DNA from: Prorocentrum cordatum
Lineage: Eukaryota; Sar; Dinophyceae; Prorocentrales; Prorocentraceae
Length of the DNA: 64,000 nt
Direction of reading: 5' to 3'
Assembly (NCBI GenBank): GCA_963575745.1
Contig: CAUYUJ010020527.1
Coordinates: 402,964-466,963 of the forward strand
This document shows positions 33,201 to 44,155 of this stretch, piece after piece. A program made the translations under genes and the position numbers. Numbering within the stretch: position 1 is the first letter of the stretch; every line of letters begins with the position of its first letter. The notes beneath the pieces are model-generated. The model was given only the letters and a program-made list of their open reading frames with translations. It was not told the DNA's origin and made no database searches.

Positions 33201-34305
33201 TGTACTTGTCGAGGAGCAAGCAGCGGGAACGCTCGTTGATGGGGGTGGCCGCCACGGCCAGGGCGCAGCTCTTCCTTCGTGCCAAGTCGGTTCTGACATT
33301 CGCGGAGCCGTCCCATGCTGTTTCTGTGGATGCCATGCACTCGGTCCAGGCCAGCCTGTTCAGGGCGTAACCTCTTTGCCGTAGATCCTGCTCCCAGTGT
33401 TTTGGAAGGTTGACCCCGGTGGGGGCCGTGCCCAAGGGGGTGTGCAAGCGAAATTGGGCCCCTGGGCTGCTGGCAGGTAAGGCGTAGAGCCGAGTGATGG
33501 CGTTCGCTGCTGCGGCTGCAGATGACTCCGAGGTTGTCTGGCCGTCCTGGGGGGGAAGTCGCTTGTCCCGTCGTCGCCCAATCCGCGCGGTGGACCCGCC
33601 CGATCTGTTGGGTCCTGCGACGGGGCCCTGCTGGAGTCGGCGTGTCTTTCCCTCGGGGCCGGTGAGGCAGAAGGCCCCCCCTGCTGAGGTGGGGTTCGGG
33701 GGGCGCGGGTCCGTGCCCCCCCAGACTCCGGTTGTGCGCCATGGGGTGACCCCCCAGCCCTCCCGGTACTGGCTGGGCGACAGTAGGTCAGTCGAGTGTA
33801 CGGTGTCGGTGGAGATGGAAAAGTTGAACTTATCATCGCGGAAGGGGAAATTGACTGGTACGTGGTCCCAGTCATCGGGGAAGGTCCAGCCTGGTAGGTG
33901 TGCCTGGGTGCCGTCCTTGATTGGGGCCGGCAGGTTCCAGCCTGGCCATAGGCGTCTGGCGATGGTGTTGCCAGTAATTCTGTCCACGCTCTGTCCCAAG
34001 GTCCTGGTCCAGAGATTGCCTTGCTCAGTGTACAGCCTGGGGTCTGGCCATCCAGACTCCTTCTGCTTCTCAGCCTCTGTGGCGTGGTCCCCTCCCAGGA
34101 GGTGCTCCTTGCCTTCGCAATACCTTTGACGCACCTCGCACCACCAGCACCACTAGTGGTTGAGATGCGCCCATCTGAGCCATGGGCATTCCCGCGCGCG
34201 GAAGGGGCGGAGGCCGCCTGATGCGCCAGGGCCTTGCTCACAGGGTTCGGTGGGGGAGGGCCATCTGGCCAGTGGCCCGTTGTTGCACTTCTTCTTCTTT
34301 GGCAT
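30045..34305 (-). pseudogene. UPF1-like superfamily 1 helicase, frameshifted
   Basis: Likely start at the ATG at 34305-34303 (MPKKKKCNNGPLARW), about 125 bp after the RNase H stop. A Cys/Trp/His-rich patch follows (WCWWCEVRQRYCEGKEHLL, about 34140). Then comes an unassigned region (34130-32800), e.g. WNLPAPIKDGTQAHLPGW and LPDGTHSKPDKEGDVLYRV. Helicase motifs in order: PPGTGK (Walker A, about 32375), IIDEAGHA (Walker B, about 31965), GDPKQLPPT (motif III, about 31880), LCYRMHP (about 31750), TISTIDSSQGGEA (motif V, about 31065) and NRVNVAITRATTNVVIIGD (motif VI with Arg finger, about 30960). This set is typical of UPF1/SMUBP2-type ATP-dependent 5'-3' nucleic acid helicases. Frameshifts lie just after Walker A (32345), near 32000, 33160 and 32835, with a stop at about 32835. 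The motif residues themselves are conserved, so decay is recent or the indels are sequence errors. Confidence 0.8.
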
Positions 34306-34429
34306 CCTGGTGGAACGGAGGGGGGAAGTGCAGCCGATAGCTGCGTAGCTGGCAAATGGGCGCGCGGGGGGAAGGCTTGAGCCGCCGCAGCGAAGACCTC
34401 AGTTGTCGCGCAGATCGGTCGATCGGCGA

Positions 34430-36465
34430 TCAGATTGGGGCGGGGCGGAGAGGGGGGGAGGGGTGGTGTCCGAGCAGGTGTGCAGCCTCAGCCGCCCCGA
34501 TGGGGTCGCAGAGGTTGGTTTCCCGTAAGTTGATGTCGGGAAAGTGCGCCGGCTGGGAGGGGGCGCCACCTGCCCAGTGTACGTGTGAGGTGACAGCTGT
34601 CACGCCTTCCCTGCGGAGGGAGTCCGCCCAGTATACCCCGATGGTGGCAAGGCTGTCTGCGGCTTTGTTTAGTCTCCGCCTGGCCGCCTGCCACGTGAGT
34701 ACCCACCCAGCACTTTCTACTTGTCCTAAGGCGTCCTCCATTGGTTGGGCCAGGTGGAGCCTTCGGTATCTGGCGGCACCGGCCCCGTATCGCACAGCTG
34801 CCAGGTTGTCGCCCACAATTCGTGCCATCTGGATTGGGCCTCTGAGGTGGGGGAGCAGTGCCAGTCCAGCTCGGCAGCCTGCCACCTCTGCCATCTGTGC
34901 ATTGCCGCAGTCGGGGAGTGCGACGATGGCTATGGCAAGAGCCCGAGGGGACCCGGTGTTGGGGTTGTGATGCCAGAGAATGGTCCTGGCGCCCGAAACT
35001 TTCTCCCCACCCCCGATGGACCTTGCGCCCCCGTCGAAGGTGACCTCGTATGGCCATTGGGTGGAGTCGGAGTCAGGGAAGGGCGAGCTGCGTGCCGTGA
35101 CCTCATCGCCTGGCTCGAGCCTCGTGTTGGCAGTTAGCGTGGTGGTGTGGAGCCTGCACTCCCGGCAGAAAGCTGAGGACAAACTGGCGGTGGGTGAGTT
35201 GTCTGTCCTTGGGCAGGGGGACCAACTCCTGCCCGCAGGCATCCATGCAGCACGCGTTTGGGGGGCTTGCAGGACCACTATTCTGTCCTCTGGGTTGTGG
35301 TGTCTGGTGACAGCCGGGAATCTGCGAATCTTTCTCCTGCCCTGCCCGCGTGTCGCTGTAAGTGGGGCCTAGCAGCGCCACAGACAGATCATGCGGGGGT
35401 GGGGCATGGATTGCACGTGCGACAGGCGTCCCGCAGGACGGTCCATACGGCAATTTCGTCTGGATTGCTGCTCCTGGGGGGCTCGTCGTCCCCGTGCTCC
35501 TCCTCCTCGCTCCCTTCCTGATGGTCAGCGTCGAGGGTTGCTAAGCCGTGTAGGATGAGTCTGGCGGCTTCGGCGGCTTCGAGGCCGTGTAGGATGAGTG
35601 TGGGGGGGGCTGTGAGGTTGACGCAGTATCTGAAGGACATCTGGTGTAGTACCTTGGCGAGCAACGGCTGATGGTCGCCGTCGCTGATGATGGCTTGAGC
35701 GAGGGTCGGTGGGTCGTTTGGGCCTCGTATGGTGCCCCAGGCGAGTGCTGCGGCTGGGCGCCAGTGCCAGACGTGCTCTGTGGTCGCTTCTCCGAGCCCA
35801 CAGAGCAGGCAGCTCCCGTACGGCCCGCTTCTAATGGGGGGCGCATTCGACCTTGCATAGGCTTCTGCTTGAGCCCTTAGGGAGGGGGGTAGTATATTGG
35901 GGGGTAGGGTTTGCCAGAGGGCGAATGTGTGTGGGCCAGTGCCGATGCATCTTGCACACCAGGCCGCTCCCCCGTCGCTAGGGCCGGCGGTGATCCACAA
36001 GTTTCTGGCAGGCGCACCGCAGGGACACCTGTGGGGTATTCTTTCATTGTCTCCTCTGCGCCTCGCCGAGCCAGGAAGGCCGTTGCTGAGGATCCTGCTC
36101 ACGTGGTGTGCCGTGGTGAAGGAGGTGCAGTGGCGGAGCAGCTACCACTCCTCCCCGTTGGAGGGCTGCCATCTCCTTCCTTGGCTGGTGTCCAGGAGCC
36201 ATTTTGTAAAGTGCCGGCTGTTCATCTGGGCCCTTGCCGCAGTGTACGAGATCCTGCCGAAGTGTTTGCCTTCCAGGAGGTTGGGCTGTTGCTTCGCGAG
36301 GGGCAGTGCCCGGGCGGCCTTTCGTTCGGAGATCATCTAGGGTCGCGGGGGGAACATCTCGGGCACCTGTGCCGCACGGGCTCGCCATTTCAGCAACTTG
36401 TTCCACCTGATGCTTGCTCGCTTCTTGACGTTACTGGGCCCCCAGAAGCGTCTAGAATTCCCTAA
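34430..36465 (-). pseudogene. RT C-terminal zinc-binding segment plus RNase H
   Basis: Minus-strand translation from about 36440 gives SNVKKRASIRWNKLLKWRAR, a stop, MISERKAARALPLAKQQPN, SRHFTKWLLDTSQGRRW, a stop near 36140, then VSRILSNGLPG and two Cys clusters: RCPCGAPARNLW (about 36010) and CLLCGLGEATTEHVWHW (about 35790). The latter is typical of the zinc-binding domain at the C-terminus of non-LTR RTs. After a frameshift near 35280 comes RNase HI: VTFDGGARSIGGGE (first Asp), AEVAGCRAGLALL (Glu), IVGDNLAAVRYG (second Asp) and LNKAADSLATIG (last Asp). All four catalytic positions are present. RNase H removes RNA from RNA/DNA hybrids during element copying. The RT palm is missing. An internal duplication, LILHGL twice, lies near 35550-35600. 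Confidence 0.75.
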
Positions 36466-36640
36466 AGGTGCTTCTTTTGCAGCGGGAGCTTGTTGAGTAC
36501 AGGGTGTTACCTTGAAGACGGGGGCTGTTGACTACAGGGTGTTGTCTTGGAGACTGAAGCTGTTGAGTTCGGAGTGGTGCGTGCTACGCGGACGGCGGGC
36601 GGGCGGCGGGTGCCCTAGGTGGTGGGTCAGAAGCCTCATG
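36466..36640. repeat. Dispersed GCTGTTGAGTNCAG repeat, copy 2
   Basis: Three units about 37 bp apart (GCTTGTTGAGTACAGGG, GGCTGTTGACTACAGGG, AGCTGTTGAGTTCGGAG), then GCGTGCTACGCGGACGGCGG. It matches 23851-23990. It flanks the 5' boundary of the large retroelement-like locus. Confidence 0.65.
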
Positions 36641-36699
36641 GGTGTTGGTTTGGATATCGTGGTTGGCCTGTCGGGGACATCGTGAAGGCAGTGTCGCAG

Positions 36700-37265
36700 C
36701 TTCTCGGTAGCCATGTTGAGACTGCTGTGGGACCTCCTCGGGGCTGTTTTGTGGCCTCTTGAGGCCTTGTTTGGGTCTCCTGGGTGCCTCTCGGGTGCCT
36801 CTGGGGGGCTCCTTGGGGCCTTTTGGGGCACTCTTCAAGCGGGAGGGTCGAATTTTGGAGTCGTGGTCCCCCTCTTGGGCGCATCTTGGGGCCGTCTTGG
36901 GGCTCTCTGGGGCCGTCTGGGGGCCCTCTTGGGCCGTCTTGGGGCGCTCTTGGGGGCCTATAGAGCCGGCCTGGAACGTCGGACAACCAAAAAAGCTGGA
37001 AGGCCGAAATCTCTGCAAAACCTCTGTAAAATTGCCGGCTTTGGTCTCTTGCAGCGCTCGGGAGAGGCGTCTTGAAGCGTCGTGGAGTGCCTTGGGGGGG
37101 TCTCCTGGGCCGTCTTGGGCTTGTCCTGGGCGTCCAGGAGCGGTCTTTCGTCGACTCGGGGCCCGCTTGGGCCGTCTGGGGAGCCTCTGGAGGCCCTCCT
37201 GGATTATCTTGGGCCTCCCCGGCCGCCCTGTACCCCCATGGGGGTCGGGGCAGCTGTTTGTGGGC
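36700..37265 (-). repeat. 10/11-bp array, reverse
   Basis: GGGGCCTCTTGG-type units with two spacers: CGAATTTTGGAGTCG near 36853, and GGAACGTCGGACAACC followed by GGCCGAAATC near 36970-37010. The latter resembles the spacers of the 21-23 kb array. Confidence 0.75.
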
Positions 37266-37269
37266 CCCG

Positions 37270-37448
37270 GGCCTGCCCCCCAGGGATATATGTATATATA
37301 TATATATACACACACGCACCACACACATGCACACACACACATGCACACACATATATATATATATACATATATATATACACATGCATATATATATACCGCA
37401 CACATGCACACACATACACATATGTATGCATGTATGCATGTATGTATG

Positions 37449-37515
<67 letters not shown>

Positions 37516-37552
37516 GTATGTATGTATACATATATATATATATATATATATA
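37270..37552. repeat. TA/CA/TATG microsatellite cluster
   Basis: TA (37285-37310), CA (37311-37350), TA, then TATATG hexamers (37450-37515) and TA again (37530-37551). Confidence 0.9.
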
Positions 37553-37593
37553 CTAGAACCATCGCGCGCGCTTCGCGCGCGCTTTGGTTCTAG
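37553..37593. other. 41-bp hairpin beside a TA repeat
   Basis: CTAGAACCA pairs with TGGTTCTAG (9 bp). Inside, CGCGCGCG pairs with CGCGCGCG around a CTT loop. The two stems are separated by a 1x2 internal loop. It sits exactly at the end of the TA repeat. Confidence 0.75.
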
Positions 37594-37639
37594 CCGAAGT
37601 CAAGGACAAATCGAATCAAACTTCGTCGAAACGCGTCCG

Positions 37640-38080
37640 AAAAAAGGTCGCCTCTTGAGCACGCCTTGGCCACCTCTGGGGCTGTCTTGGGCTCCTCTTG
37701 GGCCGTGTTGGGGGCCTCTTGTGCCGTCTTGGGGCCGTCGTGGGGGCCTCTTGTACCCTCATGCACGCCGTGAAAACTGAAAAGACGTATATGCTAAAAA
37801 TGCAGATTTTCCTATGCAGAATCAATGATTTTGGCCGCTTGGGGCTGTCTTGGGAAGCAACTTGGGGCGTCGTAGCGGTTTCTTGGGCTCAATGGGAGCC
37901 GTCTTGAGCGTCCAAGGGCGATCTTTGAGCGCCCAGGGGCTGTCTGGGACTGGTTTGGGGGCCACTTGCGCCTCCCTGGGCACGTGTTGGCCGCCTTTTC
38001 GCCCGGACAGGAGCGCTCCCGGAGCGCCGGAGCGGCCATGGGGGGCGCAGGTACTGGCCTGGCGGCCCCGATCCCCTTCC
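37640..38080 (-). repeat. 10/11-bp array, reverse
   Basis: GGGCTGTCTTGGG and related units. A spacer at 37820 contains AATCAATGATTTTGG, like the head repeat at 24163. Confidence 0.7.
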
Positions 38081-38084
38081 GCGG

Positions 38085-38097
38085 GCACATATATATG

Positions 38098-38146
<49 letters not shown>

Positions 38147-38455
38147 CAATCGGTGTGTGTAAACATACATGTATGTATGTGTGCGTGTAGGTAGACGTAT
38201 GCACACATATGTATGTACGTATGTATGTTTGTGTGTATATATAGGCGTACGTACATTTGTATACATACATACTCATACTTATATATGCATATACATAGAT
38301 ATGTAACATAAGACCCACTAAATCAAAACAGTGCATGTAAATGTGCATCGGTGTATGCGTATGCATGTGTATCTACGTATGTATGTATGTATGTATGTAT
38401 GTATGTATGTATGTATGTATGTATGTATAGGTATATGTATAGGTATACATATAGG

Positions 38456-38493
<38 letters not shown>

Positions 38494-38504
38494 ATATATA
38501 TATA

Positions 38505-38551
<47 letters not shown>

Positions 38552-38565
38552 CTCCTACTCTTATA
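38085..38565. repeat. TA/TATG microsatellite cluster
   Basis: TA (38090-38145), mixed TATG/GTAC repeats (38165-38300), TATG (38375-38430) and TA (38455-38550). Confidence 0.9.
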
Positions 38566-38579
38566 TTGTGAATACCCGG

Positions 38580-39290
38580 ACCCCCCCCCCGGACCCTCTC
38601 CCTAAACCGGATCCTCCTCCAAGGGACGGCCGGGACGCCCTTTCGGACGGTTCGGGGGTCCCCTGGACGCCCTTGGAAAAGGTTCGCTGGCCTTTCCGGG
38701 CCTCCCAGGGCGCCTTGACAGGCCTTGCGAGCCGACTCAAGGCGATTACAGGGGTCGTCGGAGAGGCGCAAGAGAGACCCAAGACAGCACAAGAGCGCTC
38801 CCAGAGGAACCTCGATGGTCTGAAGACGGCCCAAGAGGCCCCCAAGACACCCCAAGAGGCCGTTAAGAGAGCCCCGAAGAAGCCCAAATCGTCACACCCC
38901 CTCAGGGAAAACATTTGTTGTGCATATCCGCTTTTTGGGTCTTCGCAGCGTCCAAGACGGCCCAATGGGCCCCCAATCTCGCCCCAAGACGGCCCGGGAG
39001 GCCCCCTAGAGGGTTTGAAGGCGGCCCAAGGGGGCCCCAAGACTGCCCCAGAGAGCCCCGAGACTGCCCACAAGAACCCCCAGATGCCCCCAAAAGGCTC
39101 CCAAGAGAGACCCACGAAAGCCATGGGATACCTCCAAGAACGCCACTGGAGGCCCGCAAGAGGGCCCTAGATGGCTTCAGAGACCTCTGGAGGGCCCCAG
39201 CTCCCCAAGGCGGCCCAAGAAGGCCCCAGGACGGCCCAAGAGTGCCCCAGGACGGCACAAAAGAACACCAAAAACGACCAGACGGCGTTC
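38580..39290 (+). repeat. 10/11-bp array, forward
   Basis: GCCCAAGAGGCCCCCAAGAC-type units. With the reverse arrays at 36700-38080 it forms a large, imperfect inverted arrangement around TA microsatellites. A spacer lies at 38895-38945. Confidence 0.75.
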
Positions 39291-40085
39291 TCCGACGAAA
39301 TACATCAAGCTGACCCGACGATCTTGGTTCCACGCTTGAGTCTCGAGGTTTCAGTAGCTCCCCGATCGAGAGAGACAGGCAATGGATCTAGATTCGAAAT
39401 TCGACAATCGAAGATTTCCTGAGTGCCTGGAGCCGTCCAGGCATTCGGGAAGCGATCGAAAATCGATGTGTTCGGAGCTACTGTGACTTCTTCGGCGTGT
39501 CATGGGAACGCTCCTTACTTCCTCAAAGGACCTTCGCGCGCGAAAAAATCAGCATGATTTCCCCGCTCCTGCGCACAAGCGTGCCAACGCATCGTCCGAA
39601 AACGGTGTCAGCAGGCACCCGGGATATCGGAAAAATGGGCGGGTCGCCCGTCCAGGCCTCGAAGTCCTCCCTGCTGAAGAAAGCGATGATTTATTGATTT
39701 GCCAGGGAAGCGTCCGGAACAAGGCGCATGGCGCGAAGCGCCAATGCAGTCTTGTATATATATATATATATATATACACCGTGTGTTCGAAATAGAACAA
39801 AATTCAACGATACGCACACCAACAAATGTGCATGTATGTATGCTCATATTCTATACAGACGTGTGCATGCGGTGTATATCCATATGCACATATACACATA
39901 TGTATACATTCTAGCCATGTTAAAAATAACACGCGTACTTTCAAACAGTGCAATATCATTTATAAATGCAGCGCTGGCCCCCGCTTGCCACGGGCGAGAA
40001 GGCATGTGACATCACCCTCGTCCTTTCTCTCTCCTGTGGGGTCCAAACTGCCGTGTGAAAGGAAAGGGGGGGGGCGAGCTCGTCA
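39291..40085. other. Unassigned sequence with a small hairpin and TA repeat
   Basis: Mixed sequence. TGGCGC, GAA, GCGCCA at about 39730-39744 forms a hairpin just before a TA repeat (39757-39776), echoing the 37553 hairpin. No gene is recognised. Confidence 0.4.
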
Positions 40086-40089
40086 ACGT

Positions 40090-40830
40090 ACCCATGGGGG
40101 CTCCCGGCGGCCCCAAGAGCCTCGAAATCTCTCCGACATGCCCAAAATGCCGTCGAAACTTGCTCAGGCTGGGTTCGAACACGCCGAAAAGGCCCCCTAA
40201 ACAAGGAGTAGGGCCTCAAGACGGCCTAACGAGCCTCCGAGGCGCAAGATGGTTGCAAGAGGACCCACAAAAAGGGCCCCAAAACGAAGATCGGTCAATT
40301 CACACATCCAAGACGGCTCAAGCAGCACCAGAATTGATCCAAGGCAACCTGCGCAGCCTCGGCGGGGACCCCAAGACGGTCCAAAAGGGCCACAAGACGG
40401 CCCAAGAAGCGCGTTAGAAGGCCCAAAGGGGCACCAACACGGCCCAAGAGGGGCCCAACAGGCGACACTGAAACTGGAAAATCGAGCTCTACGCCCCAAA
40501 AGAGCCCCGGAGACCGCCACTGAGCGCTCAATCCCAAACGGCCAACTTGCCCCTCAAGATCGCCCCAAGACGGCCTGAGAGGCCTCGGCCAAAGAAAACC
40601 CCAAGACGGCGTAAGAGGCTCCAAATACGGCTCTAACGGGTCGAACGGACATTTCGAGCCTTCGGCCCCCAAGAGTCACAGGAGGCCCCAGGAGGCCCCC
40701 AGAAGGCACCCCAGAGGCCCCCTGGAGGCCCCCAAGAGGCCCCAAGAGGCTTCCAAGATGTCCCCAAGAGGCCCCCCAAAGGCCCTAACACTGTGAGGCC
40801 TCCGAGAGCGTTCCGAAGAGACCCCAAGAC
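40090..40830 (+). repeat. 10/11-bp array, forward
   Basis: GGCCCCAAGAG, GACGGCCCAAGA and GGAGGCCCCAGGAGG units, strongest at 40670-40830. Confidence 0.7.
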
Positions 40831-41026
40831 GCATCCCTGAAAACTCTGGCCCACAATCCAGGCACGGTGGCGAGACTGGCCGAAGGCCAATAGATATAGA
40901 GCGATCTCACAATCCATCGGTACCAATGCCAATCTACGCGTCGACCTATGCTATCTATCGTCCTCACCAGCTCTCCATCGACCTCTAGATCAGTCAAACA
41001 ATCGACAGACGGGGCAAATACGGGAC

Positions 41027-41235
41027 AACCATCGGGACAACTATCGGGACAACCAGCGAAACAATCATCGGGACAATCATCGGGGCAACCATCGCGACAG
41101 CCATCGGAACAACCATCGGGACAACCGTCGGGACAACCATCGGGACAACCACCGGGACAACCACTGGGACAACCATCGGAGCAACCATCTGGACAACCAC
41201 AAGACAAGCACGGGAGAACCGCGGGACAACCGCGC
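41027..41235. repeat. 12-bp minisatellite encoding CPDG on minus
   Basis: CATCGGGACAAC-type units in tandem, about 17 copies with substitutions. The 12-bp period keeps every frame open; on the minus strand one frame reads (CPDG)n within an ORF ending at 40785. A real protein is not supported. Confidence 0.85.
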
Positions 41236-41514
41236 GCCTAGATCTCCCGAGTGGGAGGGGGAGAGTCTTCTCGGACTTTGCCTTGGCAGCGGCGAGACCA
41301 CTCCTCTCGCCCGCGCAAGCAGCTTCGCCTCGCCCACACGCTGGGCACGAACACAAAACCGACACCGATTTCTCGGTGGGCTCTCTGTTTCACGTCGACC
41401 TCAAACCCCCAACTTCAGACTATATTCCAAACAACACTTGCAGGACTCCCTGTTTGTTCCTCAGGCTATTGTCACAGACTTCGCGACCCAACCCGTTGCT
41501 GCCTCATTGCAGCC

Positions 41515-42235
41515 CTACTGGGTGGGTCCGTCGAGGTTTTCCAGTGTCGCCGCCCGCTGCCGCAGAAATGCCGCCCACTTGGACAAATCCGTCGAGGTTT
41601 CGCCGCGTCGCCGCCCGTTGCTGCCCCGGTCCGTCGAAATTTCGCCGCGTTGCCGCCCGCTGTCGCCCCGGTCGGTCCGTCGAGGTTTCGCCGCGTCGCC
41701 GCCCGTTGCCGCCCACTTGGGTGGGTCAGTCGAGGCTTCGCGCGTCGCCGCACGTTGCCGTCGACCTGGGGGGTCCGTGGTGGTTTCGCCACGTCGCCGC
41801 CCGATGCCGCGTCGCTGCCGTCGACTTGGGGGGTCTGTCGAAACTTCACCGCGTCGCCGCCCGTTTCCGCCTCGTGGCCGCCCATTTGGGTGGTCCGTCG
41901 CGGTTTTGCCGCGTCGCCGCCCGTTGCCGCCCACTTGGGGGCCCGTCCAAATTTCGCTGCGTCGCCGCGCGTTGACGCCTCGTTGCCGCCCACTTGGCGG
42001 GTCCGTCTCGGGTTTGCCGCGTCGCCGCCCGTTGCCGCCCAATGAGGGGGCCGCGCCGCCGCTGGTTGCCACCTCGTGGCCGCCCACTTGGGGGGTTTGT
42101 TGAAATTTTGCCGCGTCGCTGCCCATTCCCGCCTCCGTGCCGTCCACTTGGGGTGTCCGTCGCGGTTTCGCCGTGTCGCCGCCTGTTGCCGCCTCGTTGC
42201 CGCCATCCGCGCTTGGGGGGTCTGTCGAAGTGGTA
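41515..42235. repeat. 45-62 bp GC-rich satellite
   Basis: About 13 units, each with GTCCGTCGAGGTTTCGCCG, CGTCGCCGCCCGTTGCCG and CCCACTTGGG, differing by internal deletion or duplication of the middle block. Confidence 0.85.
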
Positions 42236-43285
42236 CCTCATAGCTGTTACACCACATAGCTTGCATCATGGGCACCACGTAGTCTGCATCACATAGTTCG
42301 CACGTTCACAATGCAATGAACCTACTGTTTGGAATCCACACGGGCCGACATGTTTCATATAACCGATGGCGGAATCACGCGCGGCTGACTCGTGTCGGTC
42401 TGACCATACTGTTTTCGACGGCCAGAATTTTGCCCGCGTTCATAAAACGGCGTCATGCGGTTGAAATAGCCGTGGCGCAAAATCAACAATCGGCATTTTG
42501 TTTTTTCGAACACGATGGGCGCGGAAGGTCGCGTTCATCGGCTTCGACGAAGACGAACTGAACCAACGGGTCGTTGAGATCAACCGCTATGCGGTGCAGC
42601 TGCAACGTGTTCTTGTCGTAGTGGTGGACAGCTGTTTTTGTGGACTCCAGAAGAGCCAAGATCGTACGCTTGCTTCGAGCATTTCTTCGGTACAGGACTT
42701 CGAAGCTTCTCAAAACCGCCAAGACGAAGCTTTTCCTTGGTAGCATGCGGGGCGCTCCATCTGCGATAAGACCACGAAGTCCACAGGTTTCCAGAAGGCC
42801 GCGGGCATGGTTCAGATACAATCTGGCTGGGGCGGCCGCGGCGAATTTGAATCATATTCTCGCAAACGCCTGTACTTACGCGTGAGCCCCGTATGGAAGA
42901 GTGCGCTGATCCAGTTACATGACACGAACACAACGCGTACAAACATACAGGCTGAATTATGGCACTCGTGCGCGTACGAACTGTGCAAAGCACACATGCG
43001 GAACTCGTACTGGTCTCGAACACATCTGCTTAGCTCCGGGCGGAAAATTAACAACTGCAATGTGTATCCTTCGGAATAAATATGCAAGGTGGGAATAATT
43101 GCCCACACTAACCAGCATCGCCGTTTTCAAGAAGACGTGTGGCCCGCGGCTTCAAGTCTGCGTTTCGGAAGCAGTGTCTCTGTTCCATAAGTCCTCACCC
43201 CTTAGTTGGGCTTATTGCTTTTCCCTGCGCACCCCAGCGCAATTTTCAATATAACAACACATCCACGAACCATATTCACACACTC
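42236..43285. other. Unassigned complex sequence
   Basis: Non-repetitive sequence with short overlapping frames on both strands. Plus near 42525 reads ARKVAFIGFDEDELNQRVVE, loosely like the start of the ORF1-like part of LINE F (RRVAFIGSDTNDASLRE). A 112-codon minus frame (42483-42821) shows no motif. A short CACATAG repeat is at 42250-42300. No gene is called. Confidence 0.35.
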
Positions 43286-43309
43286 ATAACATGATCAGCG
43301 CAGCCAGCT

Positions 43310-43413
43310 CACCATTACCCATCATCATCGTGATCGTGATCGTGATCGTCATCGTCCCATCATCATCACCATCACCATCATCCTCCTCCTCATCATCATC
43401 ATCATCATCATCG

Positions 43414-43472
<59 letters not shown>

Positions 43473-43590
43473 GTCATGGTCACCATCATCACCACCATCA
43501 TCATCGTCATCGTCGTCATCATCATCATCATCAGCATCAACATCATCATCCTCTTCATCATCCTCTTTATCATCCTCCTTGCGCGCATCG
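43310..43590. repeat. ATC trinucleotide repeat
   Basis: Near-continuous ATC with GTC and TCC variants. It codes poly-Ser on plus and poly-Asp on minus, which explains the open frames. Confidence 0.95.
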
Positions 43591-44155
43591 TAAATGGGAT
43601 TCTTGTTTCCCACACATCGACGGAATTTTTGTTTTCTCCGCTCCCCTCCCGCGCAGAGAGAAACCGCACACCCACATCATCACATGCACGCTCACGCACT
43701 CATTCGCGCACTTACTTCCACACTCCCACGCCCACAAACATGCATACACGTACACACTCATCTGCAAGAGTTCTCGAGCGGGGGCCTAATCTGTGAGTCA
43801 ACCGATAGGAAGTCTCCAGCGGGAACCTCTTACATGGGGCCCGCACTTCATGTTCGAATCCGAGGGGGTCATCGGAATACTAACGACGCTTATTTTTCCC
43901 CCCAAGCCCTCCTGTGCTGGGTTTCCGTTTGGAATAGTCCTCTCATAGATCCCCCTCCTCCTCCTTCTGCCCCCTGGCCTCCCCGCATCCGTGGGCGCTG
44001 TCACCACTCAACGTTTGCGGCACCCTTGGAGGCTGCCAACTGCGACACTGTCGCCACTTTCGTGAGTTCCTAAGGCCCAGTGGAGGCGGAAGGCAGGCGA
44101 GACGTCGCAGCTCCCTGGGAAACTGCCAACTGCGCCACTGTCGCAGGCCCCTGTC
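43591..44155. other. Unassigned spacer
   Basis: CACGCACTCA-rich sequence (43680-43770) and mixed sequence. No gene seen. Confidence 0.4.

Larger units (their letters stand above)
24760..36465 (-). mobile_element. Large retroelement-like locus: RT tail, RNase H and UPF1-like helicase
   Basis: About 11.7 kb of minus-strand coding remnant between two array regions. In transcript order: an RT C-terminal zinc-binding segment and RNase H (36465-34430); a gap of about 125 bp; an ATG at 34305 and a roughly 3,000-codon frameshifted frame with a superfamily 1 helicase (to about 30300); then Cys-rich downstream parts to a stop near 25185; then about 400 bp ending in A6 (T6 on plus, 24770-24775). The RT core is missing at the 5' side, as in a 5'-truncated LINE. 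Both parts having been one element is inference from their close tandem, same-strand arrangement and shared boundaries. The alternative is a host helicase pseudogene next to an RT fragment. Confidence 0.55.

Noticed and set aside
24760-36465. Helitron (Rep/PIF1-type helicase transposon)
   Set aside because: The helicase motifs are UPF1-type (GDPKQLPP, YRMHP), not PIF1-type, and no rolling-circle Rep motif was seen.
41027-41235. CRISPR array
   Set aside because: The units are 12 bp and contiguous with no unique spacers; the genome is eukaryotic.
43284-43613. Poly-Asp / poly-Ser proteins
   Set aside because: Direct translation of an ATC trinucleotide repeat; no flanking protein-like sequence.
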